64,000 bases of DNA from Panopea generosa. Taxonomy: Eukaryota > Mollusca > Bivalvia > Adapedonta > Hiatellidae. Where the stretch lies: assembly GCA_029582155.1 (NCBI GenBank), contig CM055901.1:39856616-39920615 (forward strand). The letters are read 5' to 3'. This document shows positions 12,875-26,110 of this stretch, in pieces. The notes beneath the pieces were generated by a model that saw only the letters and a program-made list of their open reading frames with translations, was not told the DNA's origin and ran no database searches. The translations under genes and the position numbers were made by a program. Within the stretch, counting starts at the first letter, position 1. Every line of letters begins with the position of its first letter.

Positions 12875-13939
12875 GTAAATAAACTCTATCTTGTTTATAT
12901 ACTGTCAATAAATAATTGCGCATGTTTATGAAGTCCAACAGTTTAAAATCATATTTCATCTGAGTACTTAGACGTAAAAATCATAATATTATCTAGTAGA
13001 TAATATAATATTTCTTCTTTTTGTTTTCCGTAAGAAAAATAAACACTCACAATCAAGGAATGTCAAGCTCCCTTCACAAGGTACCATAAGACTTTTGAAT
13101 TTAAACCCATTATTTATAGAACATACTAGTATTTGATTAAATGAGAAAAATATTTTTGAAAATCATAATTTTAACAATATAGGGTACCTCCTGTGCCCTT
13201 ATGGAAATTCAATCCTCTTTATTAAACCAAATCTGATTTGCTTTACTAGACAATGCTTTATATCTTAAATTGAACATTATATAAATCGATGAGAAAATGA
13301 GAATGTTCTATTTTTCCATAGTATAAAACTCAAGTACTCTTACAGGGCCTCTATGTATCCAAGCACTTGGATTTGAACAAACTTCTTATCCCTACTCATA
13401 GGCGTTATTTATACCAAATATGAACAAATTTGAGTGATCAGCTGTTGAGAAGAATTTAACCTTTGTTGGACCACACCCTTATCGAAATTCAGTACTCCGT
13501 GTTGAACCAAATCGTATTCGCTATGACTAGATGATGATTCAGACCTTAGAGTAAGTATAGGTTTGTACAAATGGATGAGACAGACGACGGACAACGCGCC
13601 AGTAAAGCTAAAATGACAAACAAAATACTAATAAATGAACAGTTTTTCAGATATTAATATGAATCGTGCCAGATAGGATATTAATAACAAATAGAAAACA
13701 TGTATAATCTCACATCCTCGGATTACCCAGCAAAGCAACATTAGGGCACGTATGGTCAATGTGGTCCCGAAATTAAAGGCATTTAAACATTAAATCTGAT
13801 GGATATATTAATTAATTAATTAATTAGAACGTTGTCTGATGAAAAGAATTAGATTCCAGAGAAATTTGAACTTGTACCTTGAAATGAAATTGAAAAAAAG
13901 TCGTCGTGATAGCATTACAGAAACCCGTTTTGGAAGGAA
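12875..13939. other. AT-rich upstream region with a diverged internal duplication
   Basis: No gene is seen. Two segments, about 13186-13300 and 13480-13595, resemble each other (CCCTTAT-GAAATTCA, then TT-AACCAAATC, then CTAGA-ATG), as old copies of one dispersed repeat. The second ends in GACGACGGACAACGCGCCA, the reverse complement of a motif in the dispersed repeat at 33530-33900. A short TTAA-type microsatellite lies at about 13809-13828. Confidence 0.45.
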
Positions 13940-14127
13940 TATATTTACGTCAATGCCGAGAAAAGAACAAAGGTTTAGGTCTTGGGTTCGATCCCAGCTC
14001 AGTGCGAAAACTTAATGTCAGAAAGTTTGCCATTTCCTCGCGAAAGATCGGTGTTAGATCCACTCATTCTGAGGTCTTCCTCCACCAATAAAACAGGATA
14101 TGCCATATAAATAACTTAAAAAAAAAG
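13940..14127 (+). mobile_element. tRNA-derived SINE with CCTCCACC core
   Basis: The Pol III B box GGTTCGATCCC lies at 13985-13995 and is closed by a TGGG/CCCA T-stem. About 80 bp downstream is GGTCTTCCTCCACCAATAAAAC, resembling the conserved central core of widespread invertebrate SINEs, followed by an A-rich tail at 14118-14127. The A box and exact 5' end are not clear. It lies upstream of GAREM coding exon 1, in the same orientation, and would be inside a first intron if the gene starts at the CpG-rich island. Confidence 0.6.
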
Positions 14128-14458
14128 ACACAAGACAGCCAATAACTTGTGAATAGGCTTATTTGCAAGGACTATGGAAATCTTGAGAACATGCGTGAAT
14201 GTTGAAATAACTAAATGTATAAAACTTTCCGTACAACGATAGTCGTCCAGAGTTTAATGCTGCTGTTAAATAATGAATGATGATGACAGTAACTTATACA
14301 GTATTACGAAAAGAAAAGAAATTTACTTTTAAACAAAACATGTTTATTTATGACATTTAATTTAATATTCTTTTATACATGTAACAATATCACTGTACTA
14401 TAAGGACAAACTTGATAATTTCAGGAAGTACAGACACAGTCGATGCTGTGCCATTATC
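14128..14458. other. Immediate 5' flank of GAREM coding exon 1
   Basis: AT-rich, no gene or repeat recognised. TTTCAG ending at 14424 could be a splice acceptor, making 14425-14458 the end of the 5' UTR; its pyrimidine tract is weak. Otherwise transcription starts within this stretch. Confidence 0.35.
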
Positions 14459-14671
14459 ATGGAACAATTTAGTGCAGAGCCGGCGGAGCTGCTGACTGAT
14501 TTACCAACTCTGACATTTGAAGAAGGATCATATTCCCTGACGGAACTACTTTCGTCCCATCTGTTGCCTGTAGTCGTTCAATATGACGGTACAAGCGAAC
14601 CACTTCCCTTTAACGATTTCGCCTTTGACATATCTCAACCATTACTGTTGTACAAGAAAAGAAACATACAG
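14459..14671 (+). CDS. GAREM: GAREM-like protein, coding exon 1 (residues 1-71)
   Basis: First coding exon of the GAREM homologue described in full at 41753. The start ATG sits in a good context (A at -3, G at +4). The exon encodes the first part of the CABIT domain: a short acidic N-terminus, then SYSLTELLSSHLLPVVVQYDG, then the acidic loop and QPLLLYKKRNIQ, which follows the pattern of the human GAREM start (a hydrophobic LPQIARLDNG strand, then a LLIHS strand). It ends in CAG followed by GTTTGT, a standard donor, at codon phase 0. Frame and similarity continue exactly in the exon at 23023. Seen: open frame, donor, family pattern. Inferred: that this ATG is the true start. Confidence 0.85.
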
Positions 14672-14820
14672 GTTTGTAATTTCTTAATAATTACGGATTT
14701 TACCAAGTATCATCTGCCAGTAATTTAAACTTGCAATGGTGACACAAGGTTGTGACGTCCAGTTTAACAACATCTGAATGCTTTTACACATCATTTATTA
14801 TAATTTACAACAAATTGGCA

Positions 14821-17800
14821 AGTCAACCTACTGTATAAGTAATAACTACAACATTACACTACATAAGAATGTATTCACGTACTTTACAAGTAATTACTAC
14901 AACATTACACTGGGTACGAATGCCGTTAGTCAACATACTTTATAAGTAATAACTACAACATTACACTGGGTACGAATGCCCTTAGTCAACGTACTTTATA
15001 AGTTATAACTACAACATTACACTGGGTACGAATGTCCTTAGTCAACATACTTTATAAGTAATAACTACAACATTACACTGGGTACGAATGCCCTTAGTCA
15101 ACGTACTTTACAAGTAATAACTACAACATTACACTGCGTACGAATGTCCTTAGTCAACATACTTTAACTACAACATTACACAGGGTACAAATGTCCTTAG
15201 TCAACATACTTTATAAGTAATAACTACAACATTACACAGGGTACGAATGTCCTTAGTCAACATACTTGATAAGTTATAACTACAACATTACACTGGGTAC
15301 GAATGTCCTTAGTCAATATACTTGATAAGTAATAACTACAACATTACACTGGGTACCAATTTATTAGTCAACATACTTGATAAGTAATAACAACAACATT
15401 ACACTGGGTACGAATGTCGTCAGTCAACATACTTTACAAGTAATTACTACAACATTACACTGGGTACGAATGTCCTTAGTCAACATACTTTACAAGTAAT
15501 AACTACAACATTACACTGGGTACGAATGTCCTTAGTCAACATACTTTACAAGTAATAACTACAAAATAAACTGGGTACGAATGTCCTTAGTCAACATACT
15601 TTACTAGTAATAACTACAACATTACACTGGGTATGAATGTCTTAGTCAACATATTTGATAAGTAATAACTACAACAATACACTGGGTACGAATGTCCTTA
15701 GTCAACACAATTTACAAGTATTAACTAAAACATTACACTGGGTACGAATGTCCTTAGTCAACATACTTGATAAGTAATAACTACAACATTACACAGCGTA
15801 CGAATGTCCTTAGTCAACATACTTGATAAGTAATAACTACAACATAACACTGGGTACGAATGTCGTTATTGAACGTACTTGATAAGTAATAACTACAACA
15901 TTACACTGTGTACGAATGTCTTAGTCAACAGACTTGATAAGTAATAACTACAACATTACACTGGGTACGAATGTCCTTAGTCAACACACTTTACAAGTAT
16001 TAACTAAAACATTACACTGGGTACGAATGTCCTTAGTCAACATACTTTACCAGTAATAACTACAACATTACACTGTGTACGATTGCCCTTAGTCAACATA
16101 CTTGATAAGTAATTACTACTACATTACACAGGATACGAATGTCCTTAGTCAACATACTTGATAAGTAATAACTACAACATTACACTGGGTACGAATGTCT
16201 TTAGTCAACACACTTTATAAGTAATAACTACATTACACTGGGTACGAATGTCCTTAGTCAACATACTTTACAAGTAATAACTACAACATTAACTAGGGTA
16301 CGAATGTCCTTAGTCAACATACTTGATAAGTAATAACTATTACACTGTGTACGAATGCCCTTAGTCAACATACTTGATAAGTAATAACTTATACATTACA
16401 CTGGGTACGAATGTCCTTAGTCAACATACTTGATAAGTAATAACTAATACATTACACTGGGTACGAATGTCCTTAGTCAACACACTCGATAAGAAATAAC
16501 TACAACATTACACTGGGTACGAATGTCCTTAGTCAATATACTTGATAAGTAATAACTACAACATTACACAGGGTGCGAATGTCCTTAGTCAACATACTTG
16601 ATAAGTAATAACTACAACATTACACAGCGTACGAATGTCCTTAGTCAACATACTTGATAAGTAATAACTACAACATAACACTGGGTACGAATGTCGTTAG
16701 TCAACGTACTTGATAAGTAATAACTACAACATTACACTGTGTACGAATGTCTTAGCCAACAGACTTGATAAGTAATAACTACAACATTACACTGGGTACG
16801 AATGTCGTCAATCAACATACTTTACAAGTAATAACTACAACATTACACTGGGTACGAATGTCCTTAGTCAACACACTTTACAAGTATTAACTAAAACATT
16901 ACACTGGGTACAAATGTCCTTAGTCAACATACTTTACCAGTAATAACTACAACATTACACTGGGTACGAATGTCTTGGTCAATATATTTGATAAGTTATA
17001 ACTACAACATTACACTGGGTACGAATGTCCTTAGTCAACATACTTTACAAGTAATAAATACAACATTAAACAGGGTACGAATGTCCTTAGTCAACATACT
17101 TGATAAGTAATAACTACAACATTACACTGTGTACGAATGCCCTTAGTCAACATACTTGATAAGTAATAACTACTACATTACACTGGGTACGAATGTCCTT
17201 AGTCAACATACTTGATAAGTAATAACTACAACATTACACTGGGTACTAATGTCCTTAGTCAACACACTTTAAAAGTAATAATTATATTACACTGGGTACG
17301 AATGTCCTTAGTCAACATACTTGATAAGTAATAACTACAACATTACACTGGGTACGAATGTCCTTAGTCAAAACACTTTAAGTAAAAACTATATTACACT
17401 GGGTACGAATGTCCTTAGTCAACACATATGATAAGTAATAACTACAACATTACACTGGGTACGAATGTCGTTAGTCAACATACTTTATAAGTAATAACTA
17501 CAACATAAAACTGGGTACGAATGTCTTAGTCAACATACTTGATAAGTAATAACTACAACATTACACTGGGTATGAATGTCCTTAGTCAACACATTTTACA
17601 AGTAATAACTACAACATTAAACAGGGTAAGAATGTCCTTAGTCAACATACTTGATAAGTAATAACTACAACATTACACTGGGTACGAATGCCCTTAGTCA
17701 ACATACTTGATAAGTTATAACTACAACATTACACTGGGTACGAAAGTCCTTAGTCAACATACTTTACAAGTAATGATTACATTATACTGGGTACGAATGC

Positions 17801-17973
17801 CCTAAGTCAACATACTTGATAAGTAATAACTACAACATTACACTGGGTACGAATGTCCTTAGTCAACACACTTCATAAGTAATAACTACATTACACCGAG
17901 TACGAATGTCCTTAGTCAACATACTTTACAAGTAATAACTACAACATTACACTGGGTACGAATGTCCTTAGTC
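14821..17973. repeat. Minisatellite array, 56-bp unit, about 56 copies (GAREM intron 1)
   Basis: Head-to-tail units reading AAGTAATAACTACAACATTA, CACTGGGTACGAATGTCC, TTAGTCAACATACTTGAT. Units vary mainly in GTCCTTAG/GTCTTAG and in TTGAT/TTTAC, and a few have lost 4-8 bases (for example units with AACTACATTACACT). It starts 150 bp after the exon 1 donor and abuts the next array with no spacer. Confidence 0.97.
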
Positions 17974-20900
17974 ACAAAACAGCATTATATATCATACGAC
18001 TGTTATAAGATAACATAGTTCACAATACAGCATTATACATCATACGAATATTATTAATTAAGGTACTTCACAAAACAGCATTATACATAATACAATTATT
18101 ATAAGTTAGTATACTTAACAATACAGCATTATTCACCATACGACTGTTATAAGGTAACATAGTTTATAATACAGCATCATACATCATACGACTATTATAA
18201 GTTAAGGTATTTTATACATCATAGGACTGTTATAAAATTACATCACAAATTACATCAGCAAATTCACAATATATCATACGACTGCTATAAGTTAACATAC
18301 TTCACAATATTGCATTTTACATCATACGACTATTATAAGTTAACACACTTCACAATACAGCATTATACATCATATGACTGTTATAGATTAATATACTTCA
18401 CAATAAAAGTTCTAAGTCAGCAAATTCACAATACATCATACGACTGCTATAAGTTAACATACTTCACAATACAGCATTATACATTATACGACTGTTAGAA
18501 GTTAAGGTACATTACAATACAGCATTTTACACCATACGACTGTTATAAATTAACATACTTCACATACAGCATTGTACATCAACAGACTGTTATAAATCAA
18601 CATACTTTACAAAGTATTCAAATTCACAATACATCATACGACTGCTATAAGTTAACATACTTCACAATACAGCATTATACATTATACGACTGTTAGAAGT
18701 TAAGGTACATTACAATACAGCAGTATACATCATACAACTGTTATAAGTTAACATACTTCACAATACAGAATCATACATCATACGACTATTATAAATCAAC
18801 GTACTTCACAATACTGCATTATACATCATATGACTGTTATAAGTTTACATCACAATACAGTATTTTACACCATACGACTATTATAAGTTAACATATTTCA
18901 CAAAACAGCATTATAGAACATACGACTATTATAAAATAGCAAATTCACAATACATTATACGACTGCTATAAGTTAACATACTTCACAATACTGCATTTTA
19001 CACCATACGTCTGTTATAAGTCAAGATACTTCACAATACAGCATTTTACATCATACAATTATTATAAGTTAACACACAAATTACAATACAGCATTATACA
19101 TCATATGACTGTTATAAGTTAACATACTTCACAATTCAGCATTATACGCCATACTACTGTTATAAGTTAACATACTTCACAATAAAACTAATAAGTCCGC
19201 AAATTCACAATACATCATACGACTGCTATACGTTAACATACTTCACAATACAGCATTATACATCTTAGGAATGTTAGAAGTTGAGGTACATAACAATACA
19301 GCATTTTACATCATACGTCTGTTATAAATTAAAATACTTCACAGTACAGCATTGTACATCAACCGACTGTTATGAATTAACATACTTTACAATACAGCAT
19401 TATACGCCATACTACTGTTATAAGTTAACATACTTCACAATAAAAGTAATAAGTCCGCAAATTCACAATACATCATAAGACTGCTATAAGTTAACATACT
19501 TCACAATACAGCATTATACATCTTAGGACTGTTAGAAGTTGAGGTACATAACAATACAGCATTATACACCATACGTCTGTTATAAATTAAAATACTTCAC
19601 AATACAGCATTGTACATCAACCGACTGTTATGAATTAACATACTTTACAATACAGCATTATACGCCATACTTCTGTTATAAGTTAACATACATCACAATA
19701 CAGCATTATACAGCACACGACTGTTATAAGTTAACATACTTCACAATACAGCATTATACATCAACCGACTGTAATAAGTTTACATCACAATACAGCATTT
19801 TACACAATACGACTATTATAAGTGAACATAGTTCACAATACTGCATTTTACACCATACGACTATTATAAGTTAAGGTACTTCACAATACAGCATTATACA
19901 TCAATCGACTGTTATAAGTTTACATCACAATACAGCATTTTACACAATACGACTATTATACGTGAACATACTTCACAATACTGCATTTTACACCATACGA
20001 CTGTTATAAGTTAACATACTTCACAATACAGCATTATACATTATATGACTGTCATTAGTTCACATACTTCACAATACAGCATTATACATAATACAACTGT
20101 TATAAGTTAACATAATTCACAATACAGCATTATACATTATATGACTGTCACAAGTTAACATACTTCACAATACAGCATTATACATTATATGACTGTCACA
20201 AGTTAACATACTTCACAATACAGCATTATACATTATATGACTGTCACAAGTTAACATACTTCACAATACAGCATTATACATTATATGACTGTCACAAGTT
20301 CACATACTTCACAATACAGCATTGTGTATTATATGACTGTTATACGTTATCAAATTCACAATACATCATACGACTGTTATAAGTTAACACACTTCATAAT
20401 ACAGCATTATACATCATATGACTGTTATAAGTTAGCAAATTCACAATACATCATACGACTATCATAAGTAAACATACTTCACAATTCAGCATTATACACC
20501 ATACGACTATTATAAGTTAACATACTTCACAATACAGCATTATACATTATATGACTGTCACAAGTTAACATACTTCACAATACGGCATTTTACACCATAC
20601 AACTGTTATAAGTTAACATACGTCACAATACAGCATTATACACCACACGACTGTTATAAGTTAACATACTTCACAATACAGCATTAAACATCATTCAACT
20701 GCTATAAGTTAACATACTTCACAATACAGCATAATTCATCATATGACTGTTGCAAGTTAACATACTTCACAATATAGCATTATACACCACACGACTGTTA
20801 TAAGTTAACATAATTCACAATACAGCATTAAACATCATACGACTATTATAAGTTAACATACTTCACAATACAGCATTATACATTATATGACTGTCACTAG

Positions 20901-22905
20901 TTAACATACTTCACAATACAGCATTATACATCTTACAACTGCTATAAGTTAACATACTTCACAATACAGCATTAAACATCATTCAACTGCTATAAGTTAA
21001 CATACTTCACAATACAGCATTACACATCATATGACTTTTACAAGATAACATACTTCACAATACAGCATTATACATCATGCAAATGTTATAAGTTACATAC
21101 TTCACAATACAGCATAATTCATCATATGACTGTTGCAAGTTAACATACTTTACAATACAGCATTATACACCACACGACTGTTATAAGTTAACATACTTCA
21201 CAATACAGCATAAACATCATACAACTGTTATAAGTTAACATACTTCACAATTCAGCATTATACACCATACGACTATTATAAGTTAACATACTTCACAATA
21301 CAGCATTATCCATTATATGACTGTCACAAGTTAACATACTTCACAATACAGCATTATAAATCGTACAACTGTTATAAGTTAACATACATCACAATACAGC
21401 ATTATAAATCGTACAACTGTTATAAGTTAACATACATCACAATACAGCATTATACACTGCACGACTGTTATAAGTTAACACACTTCACAATACAGCATTA
21501 AACATCATACAACTGTTATAAGTTAACATACTTCACAATACAGCATTATACATCACACGACTGTTATAAATTAACACACTTCACAATACAACATTAAACA
21601 TCATACATCTGTTATAAGTTAACATACTTCACAATACAGCATTATACATCATAAAACTGTTATAAGTCAACATACTTCACAAACCAGCATTATACACAAC
21701 ACGACTGTTGTAAGTGAACATATTTCACATTACAGCATTAAACATCATACAACTGTTATCATTTAACATACTTCACAATACAGCATTATACATCCAACGA
21801 ATGTTATAAGTTAACATACTTTACAATCCAGCATTATACATCATTCAACTGCTATAAGTTAACATACTTCACAATACAGCATTATACATTATACGACTGT
21901 TACAAGTATATACTTCACAATACAGCATTATACATCTCACGAATATTATAAGTTAACATACTTTACAATCCAGCATTATACATCATTCAACTGCTGTAAG
22001 TTAACATACTTCACAATACAGCATTATACATCATATGACTGTTACAAGTTAATATACCTCACAATACAGCATTATACACCACACGACTGTTATAAGTTAA
22101 CATACTTTACAATCCAGCATTATACATCATTCAACTGCTATAAGTTAACATACTTCACAATACAGTATTATACATCATTCAACTGCTATAAGTTAACATA
22201 CTTCACAATACAGCATTATACATTAACTGACTGTTATAAATTAACATACTTCACAATACTGCATTATACATCATACGGCTGTTATAAGTTAACAGACTAC
22301 GCAATACAACATTTTACACCATACGACTGTTATAAGTTAATTGACTTCACAATACTGCATTATACATCATACGACTGTTATAAGTTAACATACTTCACAA
22401 TACAACATGATACATCACTGGACTGTTATAAGTTAACAGACTTCACAATACTGCATTATACACCATACGATTGTTATAAATTCACGGACTTCACAATACA
22501 GCATTATACACCATATGATTGTTATAAATTCACAGACTTCACAATACTGCATTATACACCATACGATTGATATAAATTCACAGACTTCACAATACAGCAT
22601 TATACACCATACGATTGTTATAAATTCACAGACTTCACAATACAGCATTATACACCATACGATTGTTATAAATTCACAGACTTCACAATACTGCATTATA
22701 CACCATACGATTGTTATAAATTCACAGACTTCACAATACTGCATTATACACCATACGATTGTTATAAATTCACAGACTTCACAATACAGCATTATACACC
22801 ATACGATTGTTATAAATTCACAGACTTCACAATACAGCATTATACACCATACGATTGTTATAAATTCACAGACTTCACAATACAGCATTATACATTATAC
22901 GACTA
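17974..22905. repeat. Minisatellite array, 48-bp unit, about 100 copies (GAREM intron 1)
   Basis: Units read AGTTAACATACTTCACAATA, CAGCATTATACATCATACGA, CTGTTATA. The first 4.4 kb are diverged, with variants such as TATATGACTGTCACAAG, while the last block (about 22440-22900) is nearly uniform with the variant AATTCACAGACTTC...CGATTGTTATA, as if recently amplified. Because 48 is divisible by 3 the uniform block is open in frames on both strands; these are not genes. The array stops about 115 bp before the exon 2 acceptor. Confidence 0.97.
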
Positions 22906-23022
22906 TGTGTTTTTATATATGATATCAGTACTAAGGAAAGCTTTCACGTTCCAAAGTAAATAAATAATAATAACAATGCAAAATTTTGAAAGATAATTGT
23001 TTCTTTTTTAACTTCGTTGCAG

Positions 23023-23107
23023 AAAGTAGCTGCCAGATCGCTGTGTATTTATGGCGATAAATACGAGGAGGTTGGCGAGTCTCTTCTCATTCCTGAAGAC
23101 TATAAAG
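23023..23107 (+). CDS. GAREM: GAREM-like protein, coding exon 2 (residues 72-99)
   Basis: An 85-nt exon flanked by a strong acceptor (pyrimidine-rich TTCTTTTTTAACTTCGTTGCAG) and a donor GTACAA. It reads KVAARSL...YGDKYEEVGESLLIPEDYK plus one base, entering in phase 0 and leaving in phase 1. This matches the next part of the CABIT domain in GAREM, where human GAREM1 has TAHSLEEGHYVIGP and then IEIPVHYAGQF. The split glycine codon (G from here, GT from 41753) restores the Y-K-G-W-F reading that parallels human Y-A-G-Q-F. It sits between 8.35 kb and 18.6 kb of repeat-rich intron. The 23-bp repeat begins only about 33 bp after the donor. Confidence 0.85.
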
Positions 23108-23139
23108 GTACAATATATGACATTATTTATCACGGCAGC

Positions 23140-23275
23140 ATCGTGGTACATGGCACTACGTCATTGTGCCACATGGCTCTACATCATTGTGCCACACGCC
23201 ATTACGTCATTGTGCCACATGACACTATGTCATTGTGCCACATGGCACTACGTCATTGTGTCATTGGGTCAAGTG
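23140..23275. repeat. Small 23-bp tandem repeat, about 5-6 copies
   Basis: The unit ACATGGCACTACGTCATTGT plus GCC repeats with small changes, just inside intron 2. Each unit carries TACGTCA or a variant, resembling a CRE-type element. Open frames running from exon 2 across it are read-through of the intron and not coding. Confidence 0.9.
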
Positions 23276-23379
23276 CATTGAATAATATCATTGAAAAGTG
23301 TATACATATATAAAATGGAATGATTAATACCGTGACCCTTTCGTTCAATCGGGAAATTGTTGTGTTTTAATAGCATTGT

Positions 23380-25743
23380 TAGTCAAGTTAACGTGCGATA
23401 TTTTAACAGTATTGACGACATGGTCAACAAATTTTTAAATACAATATCCGAAATAGCAAAATGGTTTGATCGAGACTGTTACCAAGCGAAACAAAATTAT
23501 AAAGATGCCTTGTGTAATTTCACTAAATCATGTCCAAATGTTTTTTATGCAATATGAAACGTAAATTTAAGCTTATTATCAAATTAAATCATACAAGGGA
23601 ATTCGAAAATTTAAAATATGCAAAGGTACGAACATTTTGGAAATATTTTGCAGGGCGTAAAAATGATAAAACATCAAATATAAAACTATTAGACTTCCAC
23701 GCGTATTTCTTAGAAAATGTTTAATGAATTGAAAGAATAAACAATTAAGGAATCTTAAACTTTTAATAATAATGATGATTTTGAGAATCAACAACCAATT
23801 TTTGATGAGTTAGATGCTTCTTTTACAATACAAGAGGTGACATCAGTCATTAAAAAAATGAATAAGTATAAAACATGTGCACCCAGCGATGAATTAATTA
23901 ATGAATTTCTGATCGAATCAGTGGGTATTTTCCACACAAATGTCAAATGGTTAATTGTAGCTTTACACAAAAAGGGAGATAAAAATACTGTAACCAATTA
24001 TAGAGGTATTACTTTAATAAGGAACTTGTGCGAGTTGTTTACTAGCGTTTGAAATACCAGAGTTGTTATTTTTTTGCGAAAATAATGATGTCATTTCAAA
24101 CACGCAATTTGGATTCAGAAAATGTCGCTCCACTGTCGATGCTATATTTCTATTAAAAAAGTGTAATCAATACAGTTTTAAACATTAAAGGTAAATCATG
24201 TTGTGCTTTTATAGATTTAAGCGAGCGTTCGACTCCGTAAATAGAAATGCATTGTGGTTAGAATTATACCGACTAGGGTTTAGCGGTAAATTGCTCAAAA
24301 TAATTTGTGCTATGAACCATTTAATCTTGTTCACAAGAAACATTGTAATACATTTTCAGATTTTTTCGACATTTCGGTTGGATTGTGACAATGGGAGACA
24401 CAATATCCCCGATTATGTTCGCAATATTCATGGAAAACAAAAAATTATTTACACAAGATAGAGTTAATTATGGTATTTAATTGATGAAATGTCTTTAATA
24501 TTATTACTTTTCGCGGATGACATGATAATAACTTAGAAATCTCTGGGAAAACACAGTTTAAATAATCTTTCATCTAATTGTGATACATGGGGATTAGAAG
24601 TTAATGTTGCTAAAACAAAAGTTTTTCTTTTTAGAAGGTGAGACAGGATATTAGAAACTGAACAAAAAGTTTTAAAACTGATTTAATTGACGTTGTTAAT
24701 GATTTTAATTATCTTGGGGTTATACATGTATTTACTTACACAGGTTCGTTTGTTTTAAATAATCAATCATTATACGGAAAATCACTTAAAACCATGGCTA
24801 TATTATTGATACATATTCGCAGATATGAATTAAACCCCAAAACATGTATGCAATTATTTGACGCTTGGTTAGTTCGATATTATACTACGGGTCCCCTGTT
24901 TAGTGATTTTCTAGATCAAATATTTTGGAACGTATCCATTGTAAATTCTGTAAAACTATTTTGGGAGTAAAATCGAGCGCTTGTAAAAATGGGGTGTATA
25001 GTGAAGTGGGCAGATTTCCACTATTCATAAATAGATTTGTATTATCATAAACTACTGGTTAAATCTGCTTCATACAGATAATATATTATCAAAGTTGAGA
25101 TATCAACACCTTGTAAAAGAATGTAAAATTGGTTTGAAAAAATTTCCAATTAATGTTAAAACTTTATTATCGGAGTACGGGTTTACGGATGTTTGGGAAC
25201 ACTCAAATCAAATTGGAAATATCAATTCATTTTAAGCTATTATTATATAAGCTAACAAAGAGTTCAAGATACTTTTATTCAAAAATGTTTTTTTCTGATA
25301 TCGATTTCTGATATCTGATATACAACAATATTAAAACACATTTTGGTTATGAAAATTATTTAAATGTTATTACTGCAAAAAATTACAGATAATGGTTTAC
25401 TAAGATTCGTATTTCCGCTTATAATTTGAAAATAAAAACAGAAACATATGCTTAACAAAGACTAGAGAGACAAGATAGACTGTGTATATACTGTGATGAA
25501 AATGTTGTGGAAAATGAATTCCATTTTATCATTGAATGTAAAGCGTATAGAACTATAAGAGAGAAATATGTTAAAAAATACAATACAAACAGAAGTAGCA
25601 TGTTTAAATTTTCCAAGTTATTAAAACCATCAAAGAAGAATATGTTAAATTTCTGTAAATTTACCGCAGAGGCATCTAAAATTAGAAATGCAATATCGCT
25701 GAACTTTGATTTCAACCTCAAACTAAGAGTTAATATTAATTAA
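23380..25743 (+). mobile_element. Decayed LINE, reverse transcriptase region
   Basis: Several frames along 2.4 kb read as one old non-LTR element in order. First comes a pre-RT linker (YCQAKQNYKDAL-like, then KYAKVRTFWKYF). Next is the RT start SVIKKMNKYKTCAPSDE, then VTNYRGITLIRNLCELFTSV, then FGFRKCRSTVDAIF. Then FKRAFDSVNRNALW (motif A), LLFADDMIIT (the A-DD active site, near 24508-24530), NVAKTKVFLF, and the Cys/His-type C-terminus CIYCDENVVENEFHFIIECK. It has several frameshifts and stops, and lacks the endonuclease domain. Sense orientation relative to GAREM. Clade not assigned by eye. Confidence 0.85.
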
Positions 25744-25809
25744 ATTCGTTTTGCTTCTATTCATATATGACTTTCATATATTAAGTGTCTGTGATTCAGT
25801 TTGATTTGT

Positions 25810-26110
25810 CTGTGCAGATTTACACAGTGCATCCATACGAAATTCAGATTGAGCATGATGTATGGAAGAAATCAGTACATGATTTGCAACATGTCACTCA
25901 AATATTTACGATATACATGTAACTGGTAATATGGAAATTATCCTAGGGCAAGTTTTAAATATTGGCTTGTTTTTATTGAACCTACGCTTAAATGAATTAT
26001 TCATAATGGCAGTACTAAATGCATCAGAAGAAAGCTTTATAATTTGAGGACGTGTTCCATCTAAGCCTATTTAAACTTGTCATTCATCAGTTTTACCTCA
26101 TATGCATCAA
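25810..26110 (-). mobile_element. LINE fragment related to the one at 38600-39120
   Basis: This stretch shares blocks with 38830-39170: CAGATTGAGCATG-TGTA, GGCAGT, AGAAGAAAG-TTTATAATT and TTCCATCTAA. On the minus strand it covers the region just before the core of the RT domain in CR1/Jockey-like elements. It is heavily decayed. Confidence 0.55.

Noticed and set aside
13978-14000. A functional tRNA gene
   Set aside because: Only the B box and T-stem are convincing; no full cloverleaf is seen, and the downstream CCTCCACC core and A-tail fit a SINE.
22433-22922. Overlapping frames of 135 and 151 codons on opposite strands with a 16-residue repeat
   Set aside because: A 48-bp unit divisible by 3 keeps frames open automatically; both strands being open and the intronic position argue against a gene.
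23017-23313. Two overlapping plus-strand frames starting at exon 2 and running through the 23-bp repeat
   Set aside because: Beyond 23107 they translate intron and the tandem repeat; the donor GTACAA and GAREM similarity end at 23107.
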